This document shows, piece by piece, positions 1-9,000 of a stretch of DNA of 64,000 nt. This DNA comes from JADJPG01 sp964491875 (GTDB lineage: Bacteria; Verrucomicrobiota; Verrucomicrobiia; Limisphaerales; JADJPG01): NCBI GenBank assembly GCA_964491875.1, contig CAZBIC010000022.1, forward strand, positions 1-64,000, in the 5' to 3' direction. Within the stretch, counting starts at the first letter, position 1; each line of letters opens with the position of its first letter. A program made the translations under genes and the position numbers. The notes below the pieces were generated by a model. It saw only the letters and a list, made by a program, of their open reading frames with translations. It made no database searches and was not told where the DNA came from.

Positions 1-178
1 CTCCTGGAATTTGTGCGGACGAAGGAGCGGGTAGCGGAACCGCGACATCTTCGTATTGAGCGACCTGCACACCACCACGCTTCAGGCGAATCTTGAAATC
101 CTGCCGCTCGAGCTCGAACTCTGAAACTGAGTTCTTCTTCATGAGATCGATGATGGCTTTGATATCCTTCAGGTCCAC
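1..178 (-). CDS. accB: Biotin carboxyl carrier protein of acetyl-CoA carboxylase, N-terminal part (runs off the window)
   Basis: AccB carries biotin for acetyl-CoA carboxylase, the first committed step of fatty-acid synthesis. Only the first 59 codons lie in the window. The start is a GTG at 178, preceded by a strong GGAGG five bases upstream. The N-terminus begins VDLKDIKAIIDLMKKNS, then FELERQDFKIRLKR, the usual AccB opening (a short helix on isoleucine/leucine, then a Glu-rich strand), followed by the start of an Ala/Pro-rich linker. The biotinyl domain lies outside. The gene follows aroQ on the same strand, a common bacterial order (aroQ-accB-accC), but here an intrinsic terminator separates them. 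The identification is fairly secure from the N-terminus plus context. Confidence 0.82.
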   Translation of the reverse strand, partial: MDLKDIKAIIDLMKKNSVSEFELERQDFKIRLKRGGVQVAQYEDVAVPLPAPSSAQIPG

Positions 179-234
179 GCAGTCCTCCGGGGGTTATTGC
201 AACTAAACTCGTGCTGTTTCTCAGTATTCATTAA

Positions 235-268
235 GCAAAAAAGCAGTGACCGACAGGTGACACTGCTT
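235..268 (-). terminator. Intrinsic terminator between aroQ and accB
   Basis: Read on the minus strand, AAGCAGTG and CACTGCTT form a perfect 8-bp stem (241-248 with 261-268), with an inner ACC/GGT extension, followed at once by a run of six T (235-240). It lies about 130 bases after the aroQ stop and 57 bases before the accB start. It should end or attenuate aroQ transcription, so accB probably has its own promoter in 179-234. Confidence 0.75.
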
Positions 269-401
269 ACGACAAAATTCCGAAATCGCCGGCACGGTAG
301 GGACAGCAAAATAAGCCGTCAAGAAGTAAAACCGCCTGCAACCTCCACGAAAAAGCACTCACTCCTGACGTAAGAAAACCCTCAAAACCGCGATCAGACG
401 G

Positions 402-833
402 CTATTCGTTAATGTTAACGGCAGAAATCAGGCCCAAAACGTAGGAGAACGCACCGAATCCACTGATTTGGCCGCGACAGACAGGCGCTATAAGAGAACG
501 GTGACGGAACTCTTCGCGCGCATGAATGTTCGACAGGTGAATTTCAATCGTAGGGATCGCAACCGCAGCAATCGCATCCCGAAGGGCGATACTGGTGTGG
601 GTGTAGGCCGCCGCGTTGATCACGATGGCATCAAAAACTCCCTTCGCTTCTTGAATCCAAGTAACCAGCTCGCCCTCGACATTCGACTGCTTGAAATCAA
701 CTTCAACAGATCGAACTTTCGCCTCGCGCCGAATCAATGCTTCGATCTCGGCCAATGTAGTTCGACCGTATTTTTCCGGTTCGCGCTGTCCAAGCAGATT
801 CAGGTTTGGTCCATTGAGGAAGAGAATCTTCAT
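402..833 (-). CDS. aroQ: 3-dehydroquinate dehydratase, type II
   Basis: This enzyme converts 3-dehydroquinate to 3-dehydroshikimate in the shikimate pathway; the type II form is a small dodecameric cytoplasmic protein. The 143-residue length is typical. Visible family features are the N-terminal ILFLNGPNLNLLGQREP strand and loop, the catalytic Tyr22 in EKYG, the INAAAYTHTS segment with its catalytic His, and the EIHLSNIHAREEFRHRS substrate-binding stretch. It starts 16 bases after the O-antigen ligase-like gene, so the two are probably cotranscribed, and it is followed by a strong terminator before accB. It is unrelated to the type I (AroD) enzyme. Confidence 0.96.
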   Translation of the reverse strand: MKILFLNGPNLNLLGQREPEKYGRTTLAEIEALIRREAKVRSVEVDFKQSNVEGELVTWIQEAKGVFDAIVINAAAYTHTSIALRDAIAAVAIPTIEIHLSNIHAREEFRHRSLIAPVCRGQISGFGAFSYVLGLISAVNINE

Positions 834-849
834 ATCGGCTGGCCGAAGA

Positions 850-2175
850 CTAGGAATGAGACCCAGGTTTGTCGACCCGATTTGCGCGCACTACAAACCA
901 ACCCAACAAGAACCAGCTGGGCCAACTAATCGCAGGAATGTAGAGTCCAAATTCCACAAATCCCTGCAAAAAAACACCAAGCAACCCGAGAAACACCGAA
1001 AACGCCAGCCAATCACCTCTACTTTTCCGATACAGTAAAACAAGGCCTGCTGACCAGAACGCCAAAAACGCCAACCCAGCTACGATTCCAGAGTCGGATG
1101 CCTGTTGAAGGTAGTCATTGTGAGCGAGCCGAGTCATCTCGGACTTGGGATCTTTGAGTTCTTTGTACCGAACCATGAAACTACCCGGACCGGATCCGAC
1201 AAATGGGAAATCCTTTATCGTTATCCAGGCTGCTTGCCAATAGTCCACCCGAGCGGACACGCTCGTCGCTCCGCGCCGGAAGTAGTCGTGATACTTCAAG
1301 GCAAAACCCAGCAGCCCCGAGGCAATAAGCCCAGAAATCACGAAAACCCTCCATCTAGCGGAAATCTTGAGGCGAAGAAGCCCGGCGGCGATTTGAATCA
1401 GGGCGATCAGCCATCCCGCCTTGGAACCCGACCAATAAAGGCAGCTGATCGAAAGTCCAAGAATTGCCGTTGGGACCAACCACCGAATAGTGGTTGAAAA
1501 ACCGCGAATCGCACCCGCCAAACACCCCATCGAAACGGGAGTTAAGAGAAGCAACGCGCCAGCAAAGGCGTTGGGATAAACCAACGTCGCATAGATGCGA
1601 TTGCTCCCGATCTTTTGCAGAAACTCAGGGGGAAGGTCATTCCAATTGGGCAACGAATAGAGAAATCGACGAGTTTCCTCCAATCCTCCGAAGTGCTGTC
1701 GGAGACCAATCAGCAGAAGGACGGCGAACGATCCCAACAATGCCATCCAGAAAGGTCCGAACCGGGAGATGTGAGTGAACGAGCAGACACCGACAAAGAA
1801 CATCGCAACCGCAACCCCGAAATGCGGAATAACCGCCCAGCAACGAGCCATATCGACTGCGTAAAAGGCGGAGATGATCTGCAAACCAAACCAGACCAAG
1901 GGCAGGGCCAGCCAGACCCTCGAGATTCCGGTAACTTTCTTCGCAAAGAAAAGGCCGCCAAGCAGGACGACCAGCGCAAATCGATAGGCCCATGCCATCG
2001 GCCAAGGTGCAAGGACCGCTTCCAAATAACTGGAAGGAGTGGCAATCTGCGCGTCCATAATCACGGGATTCCCCCACTTGATGAGCGCAAATGCGATAAA
2101 CAAACCCACCAGTCCGCTGTAGATCGCCTCCCATCCGTTCACTGTTTGCGGAGTTACCTTTGAAGGCATGGCCAA
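850..2175 (-). CDS. O-antigen ligase / Wzy-like polytopic membrane protein
   Basis: This 441-residue protein has about ten to twelve hydrophobic segments and a long polar loop around residues 295-355. The loop holds the Wzy_C-type signature RLAHNDYLQQASDSG, in which the His-Asn pair is typical of O-antigen ligases and polymerases that transfer lipid-linked glycans. The upstream part of the loop, with ARVDYWQAAWITIKDFP and GSGPGSF, also fits the family. It would act in the inner membrane on a periplasmic glycan. The exact role (ligase, polymerase or a different glycan transferase) cannot be read from sequence alone. It precedes aroQ by 16 bases. No other polysaccharide genes are adjacent; galE and a GT2 lie far away in the window. 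Confidence 0.82.
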   Translation of the reverse strand: MAMPSKVTPQTVNGWEAIYSGLVGLFIAFALIKWGNPVIMDAQIATPSSYLEAVLAPWPMAWAYRFALVVLLGGLFFAKKVTGISRVWLALPLVWFGLQIISAFYAVDMARCWAVIPHFGVAVAMFFVGVCSFTHISRFGPFWMALLGSFAVLLLIGLRQHFGGLEETRRFLYSLPNWNDLPPEFLQKIGSNRIYATLVYPNAFAGALLLLTPVSMGCLAGAIRGFSTTIRWLVPTAILGLSISCLYWSGSKAGWLIALIQIAAGLLRLKISARWRVFVISGLIASGLLGFALKYHDYFRRGATSVSARVDYWQAAWITIKDFPFVGSGPGSFMVRYKELKDPKSEMTRLAHNDYLQQASDSGIVAGLAFLAFWSAGLVLLYRKSRGDWLAFSVFLGLLGVFLQGFVEFGLYIPAISWPSWFLLGWFVVRANRVDKPGSHS

Positions 2176-2501
2176 TCCTTCGCCGAATGCCCCGCAGGGG
2201 TCAAACCCGCAAGATCATGCGCGGGACACGCATGAGCGTTTGTCGCCCTCCACTTGGCAATACTTCCAGATTGCAGGTTGGCCTGTGGTGTGCTGAGATG
2301 ACAGATAGTCGTTCACTGACGACTGAAGTATCGAATCAACTGTGATCATCACGCGCAAACACCATTGGCCAACCGCTGCGAATATTCTCCCGGCTCCCGG
2401 GTGTCAGTGGGTTTCGTGTCCCAGAATCATCCAGATTGACAGCGCCAATCTTGTTTACGGTTCATAAACCCTCTTTACAGCTCCCCTCCAAGTCGTACCC
2501 C
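2176..2501. other. Intergenic stretch between divergent genes, about 326 bases
   Basis: No convincing gene lies here on either strand. It should hold divergent promoters for the O-antigen ligase-like gene (minus) and the beta-helix protein (plus). A TTGACA hexamer at 2436-2441 could be a -35 element, but I find no good -10 at the right distance. A TTG at 2436 is also in frame with the downstream gene, but lacks a ribosome binding site. Confidence 0.4.
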
Positions 2502-4397
2502 GTGAGAATCTTGATTTTGTTTCTCTTGTTCTCATTACAGCCCCTGAGTCGTGCTGCGATCTCGGGCTATTTGGATATGGAGGGCGGATCGAACCGCGAG
2601 GCCGTTACCACCAACATCCTAAACGCAGCAACCCGGGGAACCGGTGGGGCATGGTCGGTGAATACCCCTCTTACTAACCTGCTGGTCAGCACTTCGTTCG
2701 AGAGACCGCTGCTCCGGCCGCTGACCGTGGGGAGTTCGATTTACAACGACACTCAATCGTCGAGAAGCTTCGTGTATACCAATACAGCCTTCCGTCAATT
2801 CGCCACCTACAAGTTTGCCCAAAAGACTCCCAAACTCTCGTTCGGTCTCTACATGCGGTTGTCCGGATTCCGTAGCATGGACCACAGTTTTGACTTCGTC
2901 GCGGTTGAAGCCGGTGGCGATTTCCTCGTCGTCAACTTTCAAGACCGCGGTTCTGGTCTCGCCTATCGCGTCCACACGCTGGACCAAAACAACGTGGGCC
3001 CTGGTGGAGCAGGCTTGGGTGTTCCAGTGCCAGTGGCACAGAACAAAACGTACTGGATAACGTGCCTGTGGGATAAGGCCATCCTCGTGGCGACCCTCAA
3101 GGTTTACGATCCAGAAACCTGGCTCCTCGTCGGTACCAGCACCAACGTCACACTCAGTCGCGATGCTGAAAACATTTGCATCGGCCGCTACGATAATCAC
3201 GGCGGCGCAGTTCAGAACTCTTCAACCTACTTCGATGATCTCATCTGGGATGTCACTGGTGCCACCTATCCACTCTTTCCCGCCTCGAGAACCATCGTTG
3301 CGAACTCAGCCGCGCGGGCAGCAGTGGAGACGGCTTATAGCTCAGCTTCATCTGGTGACACCGTTCTCATTCCTTCCGGGAGCAATGCCTGGACGGGCCC
3401 GTTGAACCTTTCCAAAGCCTCCGTCACCATTTCCGGCATGGGGAGCAATACCTGCATCATCACCAACATCAGCGGTGGCAATGCTACCTTTAATGTTACG
3501 GGAGCCTTTACCACGATCAGCAATCTGCAGATCACTGGAATCCCGGGAGGGAACAACGGGCAAGGCGTCTCGACAGAAACCAAATACGTCCGCCTTTCGC
3601 ACCTGCTGATTCGCGAACTTGCAGACGGGACATTTTTCAACGGCTACGGACTCATCGACCATTGTATCTTCATCAACTGCTCCCACATGGGACGCCACTT
3701 CGGCTACTCCCCCGGGGGCGGCGTGGTGCGTGCTGAGCAATATCCCCTTCCCTTCAACAGCACCAACTACGTCGTGTGGGAAGATTGCGGCATTGAGATC
3801 ACGCCCAACATGACCTCCTCCGCCGGATCATCCATCGTCCTCTTCTCCTCGCAAGAAGCCGCCAGCTACATCGTTCGCCACAGCAACATCAAGGTTAGCA
3901 AACTCAATATCGCTCCTGCGTTCGATTACCACGGGAACGATCCCGGCATCGCAAACCTGCGCGGCGTCTGCGGAGGCCAAATCTACAAAGTGAACTTCAC
4001 CATCGTACCGCCAGCCACCTTCTACGGGAAGTTCGTGGACGTCCGCGGAGGCCAACTCCTCGTCTACTCCAACACCATCACCGGATTCGATGTCCTCGAT
4101 AACGTCTACCTCCGCGAGGAAGACTCGGCGAATCCTCCCATTGATCGAGTCGAGAACACCTACGTCTTCCAGAATTTTGAAGGACCTTCCGGAACGTCAC
4201 CGATGGCACCAATCGTCGATCCAGGTGCCGCCAGCAAAATTGTTCTGAACACTCATTTCTTCACCCGGGCACCTTCCGGATCCTACTCGTCCTGGAGTCT
4301 TCCCTACCCTCATCCCTGGACCGGAGGCGTGGCACCAACGAACGGCGCACCCGTCCAACCCGTCGCCCCGCGAAGCCTCCGGATCATCGCGCAGTAG
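2502..4397 (+). CDS. Secreted protein with a pectate-lyase-like right-handed beta-helix
   Basis: I placed the start at GTG 2502 because it opens a clean signal peptide (VRILILFLLFSLQPLSRA). The frame stays open to a TTG at 2436, but the added residues are polar and would bury the signal. The first ~240 residues look like a jelly-roll or concanavalin-type domain (FASYGLYMR-like strands, a YFDDLIWDV end). From about residue 260, AARAAVETAYSSASSGDTVLIPSG, then Gly/Asn-rich strands such as SKASVTISGMGSNTCIITN, is the opening of a parallel beta-helix of the polysaccharide-lyase type. No catalytic residues can be assigned. It is probably an exported carbohydrate-active or surface protein. A second secreted protein follows 126 bases later on the same strand. 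Confidence 0.62.
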   Translation: MRILILFLLFSLQPLSRAAISGYLDMEGGSNREAVTTNILNAATRGTGGAWSVNTPLTNLLVSTSFERPLLRPLTVGSSIYNDTQSSRSFVYTNTAFRQFATYKFAQKTPKLSFGLYMRLSGFRSMDHSFDFVAVEAGGDFLVVNFQDRGSGLAYRVHTLDQNNVGPGGAGLGVPVPVAQNKTYWITCLWDKAILVATLKVYDPETWLLVGTSTNVTLSRDAENICIGRYDNHGGAVQNSSTYFDDLIWDVTGATYPLFPASRTIVANSAARAAVETAYSSASSGDTVLIPSGSNAWTGPLNLSKASVTISGMGSNTCIITNISGGNATFNVTGAFTTISNLQITGIPGGNNGQGVSTETKYVRLSHLLIRELADGTFFNGYGLIDHCIFINCSHMGRHFGYSPGGGVVRAEQYPLPFNSTNYVVWEDCGIEITPNMTSSAGSSIVLFSSQEAASYIVRHSNIKVSKLNIAPAFDYHGNDPGIANLRGVCGGQIYKVNFTIVPPATFYGKFVDVRGGQLLVYSNTITGFDVLDNVYLREEDSANPPIDRVENTYVFQNFEGPSGTSPMAPIVDPGAASKIVLNTHFFTRAPSGSYSSWSLPYPHPWTGGVAPTNGAPVQPVAPRSLRIIAQ

Positions 4398-4523
4398 TTG
4401 CCGCAACCGCACCCACTCCAGCCTCCCGGGATCCACCGCGCCCGCACAAAATCCATTTCGCAGCATCGCAATTGCCTTCCCATCGGTTCGTGATCATGAT
4501 TCGTCCGACCACGACACGATCCT

Positions 4524-5942
4524 ATGTCTCGCATCGCTTCACTCTGCCTGCTGGTTTGCCTCTCGCTGCTCGCCTTTCCTGAATTGCTCGCCCAGCCGCC
4601 CCGGTCGCTCTTTATTGAAGGCTACGCCGGGCGAATGAGCTACGCCGCCGGTCAGGATGCAGAGCTCCACATCTCCACCAGCGCCGCGCAATTCTCGATC
4701 GAGCTCCGCCGCATTGGCGCCACCAATGAGCTGGTCTGGACCAAGCGAAATGTGACTGGTACCGAACATCCCATTCCAGAAGACGCTTCGTCTCACGGCT
4801 GTCGCTGGCCAGTGACGTTGCGCGTACCCATCGCTGACACTTGGCGTAGCGGATACTATGTCGCTTCGCTTCGCGCCGAGGATGGCGGTGGTGGCTACAC
4901 TCATCGAGGCCGTCGCACCGCGGAAAGCGACCTCCATTTCGTCGTGCGCCCGAAAGTTCCCGGAGGCAACAGCAAGATACTGCTCCAGCTCTCTGCCAAC
5001 ACCTACAATGCCTACAACAACTGGGGCGGCTTCAGTCTTTATGCTTACAACGGACGCGCCAAAAACCAGGGCAGCCGGGTTTCGTTCCATCGGCCGGGCG
5101 GCTCGCAATTCTTCAACTGGGAACACGCATTCGTCGTCTGGGCGGAACGCAATGGCTACGAGCTCGACTACGCGGTGAATTACGATCTCGAACTCATTCC
5201 CCGCCTGCTCGACGCCTATAAACTCGTGGTCAGCGTGGGCCACGACGAATACTGGTCTGCACCGATGCGCGATGCTGCGGAGGCTTACATCGGTCGCGGT
5301 GGCAACATGGCCTTCTTCAGCGGCAATGCCGTGTGCTGGCAGGTCCGAAGCGAGGACGACGGGAACGCCCTCGTTTGTTGGAAACAGAATTACTTTCAAG
5401 ACCCTGTGTTCAAATTCGGCGATCACAAGACCCTCTCTTCACTCTGGAGTCATCACCTCGTGAAGCGCCCTGAGAACAACCTCACGGGAGTCGGCTTTCT
5501 CTGGGGTGGCTACCGAAAGAGTCACGGTCAGTTCATGGACGACCCGGCTGAGTTCACCGTCCACCAACCAGACCATTGGGTGTTCTCGGGAACGAACCTT
5601 AAACGCGACGACAAGTTCGGTGGCAAGGACACGATCGTCGGCTACGAATGCGACGGCTGCGAACTGACGTGGCGCGATGGCCTGCCCTTTGCCACTCATC
5701 GCGACGGCACGCCTGAGACGTTTACCGTGCTTTCCACCTGCCCCGTTCGCTGGCACCCGGACGACGCGGAATGGTATGAGCGTTGGGAAAAGGGCCGCAC
5801 CGGAAACGCTGTGATGGGAGTCTACACCCGGGGCGGCACGGTATTCACCTCCGGCACCACGGACTGGGCTCACGGCTTGCGCGGAGGCGACAAGTCCGTC
5901 GAACAGATCACCAGAAATCTTCTCGACCGATTGGGCAAATAA
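4524..5942 (+). CDS. Secreted protein related to the large (beta) subunit of N,N-dimethylformamidase
   Basis: The 472-residue product begins with a signal peptide (SLCLLVCLSLLAFPELLA). The body matches the N,N-dimethylformamidase beta-subunit-like family: an N-terminal Ig-like strand region (EGYAGRMSYAAGQDAELHIS), then NTYNAYNNWGGFSLY, FFNWEHAFVVWAERNGY, YKLVVSVGHDEYWS and RGGNMAFFSGNAVCWQVR, and a C-terminal GNAVMGVYTRGGTVFTSGTTDW segment. True DMFases are cytoplasmic iron amidohydrolases; members with signal peptides are of unknown function. There is no DMFase small subunit next door, so amide hydrolysis is not assured. It lies between the beta-helix protein and the large hybrid kinase, all on the same strand. 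Confidence 0.72.
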   Translation: MSRIASLCLLVCLSLLAFPELLAQPPRSLFIEGYAGRMSYAAGQDAELHISTSAAQFSIELRRIGATNELVWTKRNVTGTEHPIPEDASSHGCRWPVTLRVPIADTWRSGYYVASLRAEDGGGGYTHRGRRTAESDLHFVVRPKVPGGNSKILLQLSANTYNAYNNWGGFSLYAYNGRAKNQGSRVSFHRPGGSQFFNWEHAFVVWAERNGYELDYAVNYDLELIPRLLDAYKLVVSVGHDEYWSAPMRDAAEAYIGRGGNMAFFSGNAVCWQVRSEDDGNALVCWKQNYFQDPVFKFGDHKTLSSLWSHHLVKRPENNLTGVGFLWGGYRKSHGQFMDDPAEFTVHQPDHWVFSGTNLKRDDKFGGKDTIVGYECDGCELTWRDGLPFATHRDGTPETFTVLSTCPVRWHPDDAEWYERWEKGRTGNAVMGVYTRGGTVFTSGTTDWAHGLRGGDKSVEQITRNLLDRLGK

Positions 5943-6003
5943 TCCGGGCGCACTCGATGAGCCTTTGGAACAAACGCGAAGTTGCTGACTCAGATCAGCA
6001 GGT

Positions 6004-9000
6004 ATGTTTTCATTTCTCAGCATGAATGCTTCGGTTTGCCGCTGGGCTTGGGTCTGCTTATTCCTATCCTGCCTCCGTCTGGACGCGCAGACTCCGTCAT
6101 CACCTCCCGAAAGAAATTCTGGCGCCACGCCGATTGCGACAACGCTCGCTGTTCAGCAGCTTGCCCCGAACGACGCCGCCCAGCAGCTTCCCGTCAAGAT
6201 TCGCGGCATTGTCACCTTCTCCCAACCCTGGTGGCGCCTGCTGTTCGTGCAGGACGACACGGGCGGCATCTTTTGTGAACCAGCCGGCCTCGTCACCTTT
6301 CCGCCCGCCGGTCATCTTGTCGATTTGGAAGGCAGCACCACTCCGGGCGCCTACCTTCCCGTGGTCATCGTCAAGAGTCTGACTGATTTGGGCCCGGGTA
6401 AACTTCCGACCAGCCAGCCGGCTTCGGCCGCCCAGTTATGGAAGGGAGAGTTCGACGGCGATCTGGTCCAAGTCTCCGGGCATGTCGCTTCCGCCGTCAC
6501 CCAGAACATTCCCACCCCCTTCCTCGACCTGCGGTTGATCAGTGAAGGACGCACCATCCAAGCCTCGGTGCTCGGTATCTCGAACATCCACCCCGCCACC
6601 CTGCTTGGCAGTCATGTCGAGCTCCAAGGCGTGTATGGACCCAAGATGAACGATCAGAGAAAGATTTCCGGGGTGGGACTTCTTTCGGCCCAGGCCGGGA
6701 TGTTCCGGGTCATCTCAAATGCGAACGATATCGCGACGACGCTGCCGCTGCGGACTGTGTCGGACCTGCGAACCAGCACCAATCAGCTGTTGCGCGTGCG
6801 CGGAGTCGTCGTCATCGGCGGCACGAACGATTTCTGGCTGGCGGACGACCACGGCGGCATCAACGTCAGCCTCTCGTCACCTCGAATCATCCATCGCGGT
6901 GACGAACTGGAAGTGCTCGGAGTTCAGAACAAGGAGGGACGCGAATCTCGACTCTCGCTCCTGCAAATCCTCTCCTCCCGTCCCGGAGCGATCCCAAAGG
7001 CCGAGAAGTTGCCGATGGACAAATTGTTCGATCCCCACCGCCACGGGCAGATGGTTCAAACCGAAGGCACGTTTCTCCACCGCGTCCCCAGTTACTATGG
7101 GGACATCCTCGTCTTCCGGGAAGGCGAGCGCAGCTTTGAAGCCCGACTGCGTTTCAATAGCGAGCGCTCCGTCCGCATGCTCGCCGCCGGCGCCCAGGTG
7201 CGCCTCACCGGCGTGCTCCGCATGCAAACGGCAGACGTCGGTCTGGACGCCTCACCGCGAGTGCTCATCAACCAGCCGTCCGATTTGGAAATTGTAAACC
7301 CTGCTCCGCTTTCCGCAGAGAAACTCTACATCATCGCGAGCACGCTTGCCGCGCTCCTCGGCGCGGGCCTCATTGCGCTGGGCGTTGCCCACCGGCGGCT
7401 CAAGGACTCCACCCACCGTCTAACGGCCACCGAGAGTGATCTTCGGGATCTCAACGCGGATTTGGAACGTCGCATCGCCGCGCGCACGCAAGAGCTGGAG
7501 CGCTCCAACTCCCAGCTCAGCCGGGAGATAGCCGAGCGCAAACACACCGAGCAGACGCTGGCGGAGAATGAACAAAGGTTTCGCCTCCTCGTGGAGCAGA
7601 TTAACACGACCGTCTGGGAGTTTGATCCCATGCTGGACCGGATGCTCTACGTGTCGCCCCAGGCCGCCCGGTTCGGCTATGCCATAGAAGACTGGCTCAC
7701 GCCCGGCTTCTGGCAGGATCACATCCATCCCGACGATCGGGACTTCGCCATCAATTTCTGCGTCGTCGAAACAACCAAGGGCCTCAACCACGAACTGCAA
7801 TATCGCTTCGCCAAGGCAGACGGCAGCTACGTCTGGATCGATGACAAGGTCGCCGTGGAAACACGCAGTGATGGCTCGCGACTGCTCCGCGGCGTGTTCA
7901 TCGACATCACAGTGCAAAAGGAACGCGAGGAAGCGCTTCGCCAGAGCGAGGAACGATTCGCCAAGGCATTCCACGCCAGTCCCTCCATCGTAGTCATCAA
8001 CCGCAAGTCCGACGCTCGATACCTCGACGTCAACGAGCGCTTCGTCCAGGTAATGGGCTACACGCGCGAGGAGATCATTGGCCGAACCTCCCTCGAACTC
8101 GGCATCTGGGTGGATCCGAACCAGCGCTGCGAGATTATGGCGCAGCTCGAAGCCGGACAAACGATCCAGAACGTCGAGTGTGGTTTCCGCACCAAATCGG
8201 GAGCCCGCCACACCATGCTCCTTTCGATCGAAACGATCGTGATCGGAGGCGAGTCCTGTCTGCTCGGGATCAACAACGACATTACCGACCTTAAGAAGGC
8301 CGAGTCTTTGCGCCGCGCTCAGAATCTTGTCCTCGAGATGATCGCCCAGGGAGCGCCGCTGAAGGACACCCTCACAGAACTGGTCTCCGCCATTGAAGCG
8401 CAGGCCGAAGGGATGCTGTGCTCCATCCTGCTCCTGTCAAAGGACGGCAAGCACCTCTACAACGGCGCAGCCCCCAGCCTGCCGGATGCCTACAACCGCC
8501 AAATTGATGGTGTGACCATCGGCCCGAGCGTCGGCTCGTGCGGCACAGCGGCCCACTTCGGAGAACCGGTGTTCGTGGAAGACATCCTCACCGACCCTCG
8601 CTGGGCATCCTTCCGGGACGCCGCCGAACCACACGGCCTGCGCGCCTGCTGGTCGACTCCGATATTCGACGCCCAACAACGGCTGCTCGGTACATTCGCG
8701 ATGTACTACCACAAGCCGGGCCGTCCCACCGAGGAACATCAACGCCTCCTCCAGACCGCAACACACACCGCAGCGATCTGCATCCGCCGATCACTGGATG
8801 AGGAATCAATTCAAGACAGCCAGAGAGCATTGCGCCAACAGAATGACCTGCTCAATGAAATGGAACAGTTGGCAGAGATCGGGGCATGGTCCCTCGATCT
8901 TCGGGATGGCTCCCTGATCTGGTCCAATCAGGTTTACCGAATTCACGAGTTGCCGCTGGGGGTCAATCCTTGTGTCGAATCTGCCATCGAGTTCTACGCC

